64,000 nucleotides of DNA, from NCBI RefSeq assembly GCF_040954835.1, contig NC_090698.1, forward strand, positions 2,106,501 through 2,170,500, read 5' to 3'. Positions within the stretch are counted from its first letter, which is position 1; every line of letters starts with the position of its first letter. The DNA comes from Lepisosteus oculatus (Eukaryota > Chordata > Actinopteri > Semionotiformes > Lepisosteidae). Shown here one piece after another: positions 63,001 through 64,000 of this stretch. A model generated the notes under the pieces. The model saw only the letters and a program-made list of their open reading frames with translations, did not search any database and had not been told where the DNA came from. The translations under genes and the position numbers were made by a program.

Positions 63001-63486
63001 AGAATTGATAGAATAAGCCTTTTCTGCTGTAATTCTCTAAGGTGCTTGTTGTCGCCTGGGAAGATCATCTCTTTATACTGGCGTGCTGCGCAGGTTTATG
63101 TCAGATTTCACAAGAAACACTCTGGGAACACAGTCTTGACTGGGATGTCGGTAGCTGAGGCTGAGCTTGAAGAGGGGAAACGAGAACGTTACTATCCTCT
63201 GACGGCAGTCCAGCCGTTCAGTTGGCCCTGATCTCTCTGTCTGTGTTGCGCGCAGCAGGCTGGCAGCGAGGGGGAGCTGTGCCCGGGCGCGGATGGCATG
63301 GGCTCCTCGGGCAGCGCCAGCACGCTGGCCTCCTCCGTCATCGAGGTGGAGGCCGGGCGCGACGACCTCGGACTGGGCCCGGAAGGGGACATCGCTCCGC
63401 CCACCCTGTCCATCACCGAGGAGATCTTGCAGTTCATCAGCCAGAGCCGGGCCCGGGAGGGCATGACGGACTGCCAGCTGGAGAGG
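32972..63486 (+). CDS. plekhg2: PLEKHG2-like DH-PH Rho guanine nucleotide exchange factor, 5' part (16 coding exons, 3' end outside window)
   Basis: The protein is predicted to load GTP onto Rho-family GTPases. Mammalian PLEKHG2 is known as a Gbeta-gamma-responsive Rac/Cdc42 GEF acting on actin. Coding exons: 32972-33020, 40605-41005, 46420-46520, 54077-54143, 55297-55343, 55640-55790, 56271-56402, 56723-56905, 57300-57392, 58464-58550, 60341-60374, 61114-61215, 61679-61777, 62490-62528, 62890-62900, 63256-63486. All borders are GT-AG, phases match, and the sum is 609 codons. Residues 1-126 are a Ser/Gly-rich N-terminus. The DH domain is about 127-306, with [13 protein letters not shown], the [17 protein letters not shown] helix and [15 protein letters not shown]. 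The PH domain is about 333-432, with [22 protein letters not shown] and the C-terminal helix [14 protein letters not shown] linker with two RGRRQS motifs and the [14 protein letters not shown] segment follow. That last segment and the MPEGA start favour PLEKHG2 over PLEKHG1/3. No stop codon is reached; the C-terminal half is missing only because the window ends. Confidence 0.9.
33290..33490. repeat. Dispersed repeat with 'accggcaaccttccagcc' motif, in intron 1
   Basis: The block from gcgcccctggagcagttggg, through gccttgctcagggaccc, to caaccttccagccacaggcg and gagccacagagccaccgctc is a widespread fish repeat pattern as I recall. Related sequence occurs at 58610-58790. Confidence 0.45.
34845..34884 (+). 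other. Possible alternative first coding exon ([13 protein letters not shown])
   Basis: An ATG at 34845 opens [13 protein letters not shown] and is followed by ATCAG|gtcaag at 34885. It leaves one G, the same phase as coding exon 1, so it would also splice in frame to exon 2 (Ala). The short stretch has several CpGs. This could be an alternative promoter and N-terminus of the gene, or a chance donor; the phase match alone has a one-in-three chance. Confidence 0.22.
35748..36286. repeat. Long TG/TGAG simple-repeat array, about 540 bp, in intron 1
   Basis: It is composed of gtgtgtgag, gagtgagtgtg and similar words, with higher-order repeats such as gtgagtgtgagagtgagtgt. The minus strand gives a spurious His/Thr-rich frame. 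It is likely unstable and polymorphic. Confidence 0.85.
36287..40414. other. Intron 1, right part
   Basis: Apart from R1 at 37915 I see no coding signal and no repeated unit. Confidence 0.5.
37915..38110 (-). repeat. Interspersed repeat family R1, in intron 1
   Basis: It starts gaacataagaatgctggcag and gaggccattctgcccctc, then a taattgaaaccaggatctc block and ctacatgggtgagtaccttg. This is the classical start of the family also seen at 57745. Confidence 0.6.
40415..40530. repeat. 29-bp minisatellite, 4 copies, 75 bp upstream of coding exon 2
   Basis: The unit is gatccagatccagagtgatg followed by aattcttgc. The four copies differ at only two positions, so the expansion is recent. Confidence 0.9.
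40605..41005 (+). CDS. plekhg2: Coding exon 2: Ser/Gly-rich N-terminus and first helix of DH domain (residues 17-150)
   Basis: The acceptor is ctctgcccgcag|CTGCCC and the donor GTGGAG|gtaagc. The reading frame gives [18 protein letters not shown], then [10 protein letters not shown], poly-Ser runs and a Gly tract. It ends in [24 protein letters not shown], the first conserved region of a Dbl-homology domain. The exon is very GC- and CpG-rich, unlike the flanking introns. Met34 (40655) aligns with a MASP-like stretch in mammalian PLEKHG2 and could be an internal start. A long open frame on the opposite strand here is only a GC-rich shadow. Confidence 0.93.
41070..41645 (+). mobile_element. 5S-rRNA-headed SINE (SINE3-like), full length, in intron 2
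   Basis: The head reads gagcctggccagtacctgga and ggggagactcctgggatatc, like the 5S rRNA 3' half. The body includes agggggcgctcaccctg, and the tail ends gagcgctatataagtgcgag then (att)n. It starts only about 65 bases after the exon 2 donor and is in the sense orientation. Confidence 0.78.
41646..46419. other. Intron 2 after the SINE
   Basis: It holds the palindromic tRNA-B-box-like string cgggttcgaacccggg near 41960, possibly the remains of a tRNA-type SINE. No exon-like sequence is needed here, since exons 2 and 3 join seamlessly in the DH domain. Confidence 0.45.
46420..46520 (+). CDS. plekhg2: Coding exon 3: DH domain (residues 151-184)
   Basis: The acceptor is ttccctggccag|GAT and the donor AACAG|gtatgt. 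It encodes [18 protein letters not shown] followed by [15 protein letters not shown], the second conserved helix of RhoGEF DH domains. The exon has 101 bases and leaves AG, which pairs with C of the next exon to form Ser184. Confidence 0.95.
47395..47595 (-). repeat. Interspersed repeat family R1, in intron 3
   Basis: It carries tttcctcaaagaaaccaggg, then acaagcttgttccccactcc and ccctttgtgtagagagctgc. It lacks the gaacataag start. Confidence 0.55.
50078..50115 (+). mobile_element. Short SINE/L2 3' tail fragment
   Basis: The stretch gtgtccagaaaagcgctata and the following taggtgtaagg match the 3' ends of the 5S-headed SINEs. Only the tail is present. Confidence 0.45.
50937..51352. repeat. Polypyrimidine minisatellite (32- and 42-bp units) in intron 3
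   Basis: About 415 bases are almost purely C/T on the plus strand. From 51100 the units start cccctctcccctcctctctc and end gtctctg. The 42-bp form carries an extra 10 bases. Open frames on both strands here (Pro/Leu/Ser-rich; Arg/Glu/Gly-rich) are low-complexity artefacts. Confidence 0.85.
51353..53299. other. Intron 3, between polypyrimidine array and L2
   Basis: No coding signal or recognised repeat. A short G-rich stretch lies near 51498-51560. Confidence 0.5.
53300..53960 (+). mobile_element. L2-type LINE, 5'-truncated and frameshifted, in intron 3
   Basis: This is the longest L2 copy here. It starts near DYCNSLHTW, followed by an IRILT-like helix and LHWLPV. Stops and a frameshift near 53490-53515 follow, then [14 protein letters not shown] and [20 protein letters not shown], ending [15 protein letters not shown]. 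The 3' tail ends in gacgctatataaac and a short ATG/ATT-type repeat. The insertion ends about 120 bases before exon 4. Confidence 0.82.
54077..54143 (+). CDS. plekhg2: Coding exon 4: DH domain (residues 184-206)
   Basis: The acceptor is ttggtttgacag|CGAG and the donor GAAAGG|gtgagt. It encodes [19 protein letters not shown] then VER, the DH helix preceding the SExFDIYT segment typical of the PLEKHG1/2/3 family. It is 67 bases and ends in phase 0. The L2 LINE fragment at 53300-53960 ends about 120 bases before this exon. Confidence 0.93.
54402..54478. repeat. Inverted repeat, 26-bp arms, in intron 4
   Basis: The left arm (54402-54427) starts gtgaggaagccaccatcttg. The right arm (54453-54478) is its reverse complement at 24 of 26 positions. 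The spacer is 25 bases. In RNA it would form a long hairpin. Confidence 0.8.
55297..55343 (+). CDS. plekhg2: Coding exon 5: DH domain (residues 207-222)
   Basis: The acceptor is ctccttttgcag|AGC and the donor CCCAA|gtaagt. It encodes [15 protein letters not shown] and the first two bases of Asn222. At 47 bases it is short. The motif [12 protein letters not shown] is shared with mammalian PLEKHG2 as I remember it. Confidence 0.94.
55640..55790 (+). CDS. plekhg2: Coding exon 6: DH domain core (residues 222-272)
   Basis: The acceptor is cacctcgctcag|CTCC and the donor CTGCAG|gtcagg. It encodes [35 protein letters not shown] and [15 protein letters not shown]. The last stretch is the most conserved DH motif, contributing to the GTPase-binding face. 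It is 151 bases and ends in phase 0. Confidence 0.96.
56271..56402 (+). CDS. plekhg2: Coding exon 7: DH domain C-terminal helices (residues 273-316)
   Basis: The acceptor is cctctttgtgtacag|GAG and the donor CTGCAG|gtgacg. It encodes [19 protein letters not shown] and [18 protein letters not shown] with EHAVRLQ, the last DH helices and the DH-PH linker. It is 132 bases and symmetrical (phase 0-0). A local duplication starts about 7 bases beyond the donor. Confidence 0.96.
56409..56530. repeat. Tandem duplication just downstream of the exon 7 donor
   Basis: Two copies of about 68-70 bases each carry ggggctgagctctcggcttc and aggtctcagatcgc, with gcagggggcgtgtcgag between them. The second copy contains a cgcag|gtctc string resembling splice signals. 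Confidence 0.75.
56723..56905 (+). CDS. plekhg2: Coding exon 8: DH-PH linker and PH strands 1-4 (residues 317-377)
   Basis: The acceptor is gtctctgttcgcag|GAG and the donor ATTTTC|gtaagc. It encodes [17 protein letters not shown], then [19 protein letters not shown] and [18 protein letters not shown] with [16 protein letters not shown] and [12 protein letters not shown] are classic PH-domain strands of Dbl-family GEFs. It is 183 bases, phase 0-0. Confidence 0.96.
57300..57392 (+). CDS. plekhg2: Coding exon 9: PH domain (residues 378-408)
   Basis: The acceptor is tctctctcccag|TGC and the donor GTGCAG|gtgggg. It encodes [20 protein letters not shown] and [15 protein letters not shown]...DPL.FKVSD.TIPK resembles PLEKHG2 more than its paralogues, as I remember them. 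It is 93 bases, phase 0-0. Confidence 0.95.
57745..57925 (-). repeat. Interspersed repeat family R1, in intron 9
   Basis: It starts gaacataagaggagccactc, then a gccatttcttgaaagaagcc block, cggcttcaaccacatggctg and cttgttcctcactcccacaa. It has the same block order as the copy at 37915. Confidence 0.58.
58464..58550 (+). CDS. plekhg2: Coding exon 10: C-terminal helix of PH domain (residues 409-437)
   Basis: The acceptor is gatctctctgcag|GCC and the donor CAGAAG|gtcagt. It encodes [18 protein letters not shown] and [11 protein letters not shown]. The Trp in EEKRLW is the invariant tryptophan of the PH C-terminal helix. It is 87 bases, phase 0-0. Confidence 0.96.
58610..58790. repeat. Dispersed repeat related to the copy at 33290, in intron 10
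   Basis: It shares cctgcaaccttccagtttcc and a preceding caacagcagtgtctcacctg block. It follows coding exon 10 closely. Confidence 0.42.
58791..60340. other. Intron 10, AT-rich remainder
   Basis: No coding signal; short random open frames only. Confidence 0.5.
60341..60374 (+). CDS. plekhg2: Coding exon 11: post-PH linker (residues 438-448 plus one base)
   Basis: The acceptor is gttgtcttttgcag|GCC and the donor CCCAT|gtgagt. It encodes [11 protein letters not shown] and leaves a single T. It is only 34 bases. It parallels an AKQVL-type stretch that follows the PH domain in mammalian PLEKHG2. Confidence 0.87.
60880..61090 (+). repeat. Interspersed repeat family R1, opposite orientation, in intron 11
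   Basis: It reads as the reverse complement of the other R1 copies: actgagaacaggaagcactt, acacaaagggttgtgggagt, gctggatgagatcctgggat, and an end near ctagtgttctcatgtc. It stops about 25 bases before the acceptor of coding exon 12. Confidence 0.62.
61114..61215 (+). CDS. plekhg2: Coding exon 12: linker with first RGRRQS motif (residues 449-482)
   Basis: The acceptor is ttgatggacag|TTCC and the donor TCAG|gtctgt (weak). It encodes [19 protein letters not shown] and [15 protein letters not shown], and leaves G. RGRRQS fits an R-x-R-x-x-S basophilic kinase site (inference). The exon is 102 bases and symmetrical (phase 1-1). An interspersed repeat ends about 25 bases before the acceptor. Confidence 0.85.
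61679..61777 (+). CDS. plekhg2: Coding exon 13: linker with second RGRRQS motif (residues 483-515)
   Basis: The acceptor is tctcgtccgcag|AGCC and the donor TCTG|gtgagt. It encodes [20 protein letters not shown] and [13 protein letters not shown]. It is 99 bases, phase 1-1, and ends in the same RGRRQS as the previous exon. Its junction with exon 14 reads RRGRRQSAPAKD, closely resembling the RRGRRQSEPVKD stretch I recall for mammalian PLEKHG2. Confidence 0.9.
62490..62528 (+). CDS. plekhg2: Coding exon 14 (residues 516-528)
   Basis: The acceptor is tttgttgttttgcag|CTCC and the donor GAGCT|gtaagt. It encodes [13 protein letters not shown] and leaves T. It is 39 bases and symmetrical (phase 1-1). 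On its own it would leave the frame wrong for exon 16; the 11-nt microexon that follows corrects it. Confidence 0.85.
62890..62900 (+). CDS. plekhg2: Coding exon 15: 11-nt microexon (residues 529-532, LRLK)
   Basis: The sequence is gatctgacttccag|TGAGGCTGAAG|gtgagc, with a good acceptor and a strong donor. With the T left by exon 14 it gives TTG AGG CTG AAG and brings the frame to phase 0, exactly what exon 16 needs. The resulting [12 protein letters not shown] resembles the FKHAGSEGEL stretch I recall for mammalian PLEKHG2. This rests on phase and motif logic only; RNA evidence is lacking. Confidence 0.75.
63256..63486 (+). CDS. plekhg2: Coding exon 16 (residues 533-609), last exon in the window
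   Basis: The acceptor is the tandem cgcagcag (start at 63256 or 63259) and the donor GAGAGG|gtgagt. It encodes [19 protein letters not shown], a Ser-rich stretch, an acidic segment and [18 protein letters not shown] with [18 protein letters not shown] and SITEEIL are shared with mammalian PLEKHG2 and are the best paralogue-diagnostic motifs seen. It ends in phase 0; later exons are outside the window. Confidence 0.9.
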
Positions 63487-64000
63487 GTGAGTCGCACACC
63501 AGCGAGTTTCCTTTCCTTCACGCCCCTGTGCCACTTGTCTGTCTACAGGGCATGATGTACAGAAGAAAAACACAGTCACAGAAATCAGAACAGGAGAACA
63601 CAGAGATGAGGCCAATAGCCCCTTGTCGTGTGGCTTGTTTTGAGTAGCTAGTTTATTTTAGAATCCCTTTGAAGGATGCCAAGGCAAACAAAACGGCATT
63701 TGGGTGAGCTTTGGGATTTTGAATAGTTGAGTTGGTCTCAATTCAAGACCAACATGCTTCGTGTTTCCTTTTAAATAGGACCTGTTCATCGAAGCCATTC
63801 TTCTTGTCATTGAAGGCCATTCAATTCAATTCAATGTATTTTTTTAAATAAAAATAAAGGCCTTTCTTATGCATTGTTCAGTTTTGCATAAGTACCACAA
63901 ATGTGCAGAGCAACCTCTGCCTGGAATGATGTCTCCTCAACCATTTTGCAATATCTCTGGAAGTATAGAGGGCAGAGGCCTAGTTTAGGGGTTAAAGTCA
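63487..64000. other. Start of intron 16 to window end
   Basis: After the strong gtgagt donor there is no further exon-like sequence before the window ends, apart from the repeat fragment at 63818. Confidence 0.6.
63818..63860. repeat. Dispersed-repeat fragment (ttcaattcaatt type)
   Basis: The string cattcaattcaattcaatgt followed by a T/A-rich tract is a common start of fish interspersed repeats. Confidence 0.35.

Noticed and set aside
46420..63486. Assignment to PLEKHG1 or PLEKHG3
   Set aside because: The DH-PH core alone would fit any of the three. The FKVSD.TIPK stretch, the RRGRRQS..PAKD junction and the AGSEGEL and SITEEIL motifs fit PLEKHG2 best, from memory and without an alignment.
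1..64000. A novel multi-gene defence, mobile or metabolic system
   Set aside because: Only one ordinary vertebrate gene and repeats are present; nothing in the sequence supports a new system.

Overview
The window is vertebrate nuclear DNA, most likely from a ray-finned fish. The signs are long introns with GT-AG borders, moderately CpG-rich sequence, truncated L2-type LINE tails, SINEs with a 5S-rRNA-like head, and many minisatellites and TG/CT tracts. The multi-kilobase introns and this repeat mix make me think of a non-teleost fish such as a gar or bowfin. That is a guess from memory of such genomes and was not tested. I see no bacterial, viral or CRISPR-like system.

One protein-coding gene is supported: the 5' part of a plus-strand PLEKHG2-type RhoGEF (Dbl-homology plus pleckstrin-homology). 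I could place sixteen coding exons between 32972 and 63486. All splice phases agree, giving 1827 coding bases and 609 codons without a stop. The first coding exon starts MPEGA after an in-frame TGA. The DH domain is spread over exons 2-7 and the PH domain over exons 8-10. Exons 11-16 carry a Ser/basic linker with two RGRRQS motifs, an 11-nt microexon and a segment with AGSEGEL and SITEEIL motifs, which point to PLEKHG2 rather than PLEKHG1 or PLEKHG3. The gene runs off the right edge; by comparison with the mammalian protein (about 1.4 kb of codons) more than half of the C-terminus is outside.

Layout. 1-20 kb: no convincing gene. It holds L2 tails (859-1205, 12838-13208), 5S-like SINEs (3895-4250, 18005-18545), a 27-bp minisatellite, a possible solo LTR (13913-14451) and several CpG-dense patches. 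20.0-21.5 kb: the best promoter-like region, a CpG island ending in a strong splice donor at 20289, with a full CRE palindrome about 1 kb further on. 22-36 kb: minisatellites of 37, 38 and 38 bp and a 0.54-kb TG/GA array. The first coding exon lies at 32972-33020. 40.6-63.5 kb: the DH-PH exons, with L2, SINE, hairpin and simple-repeat insertions in the introns. The rest of the window reads as non-coding intergenic or intronic DNA.
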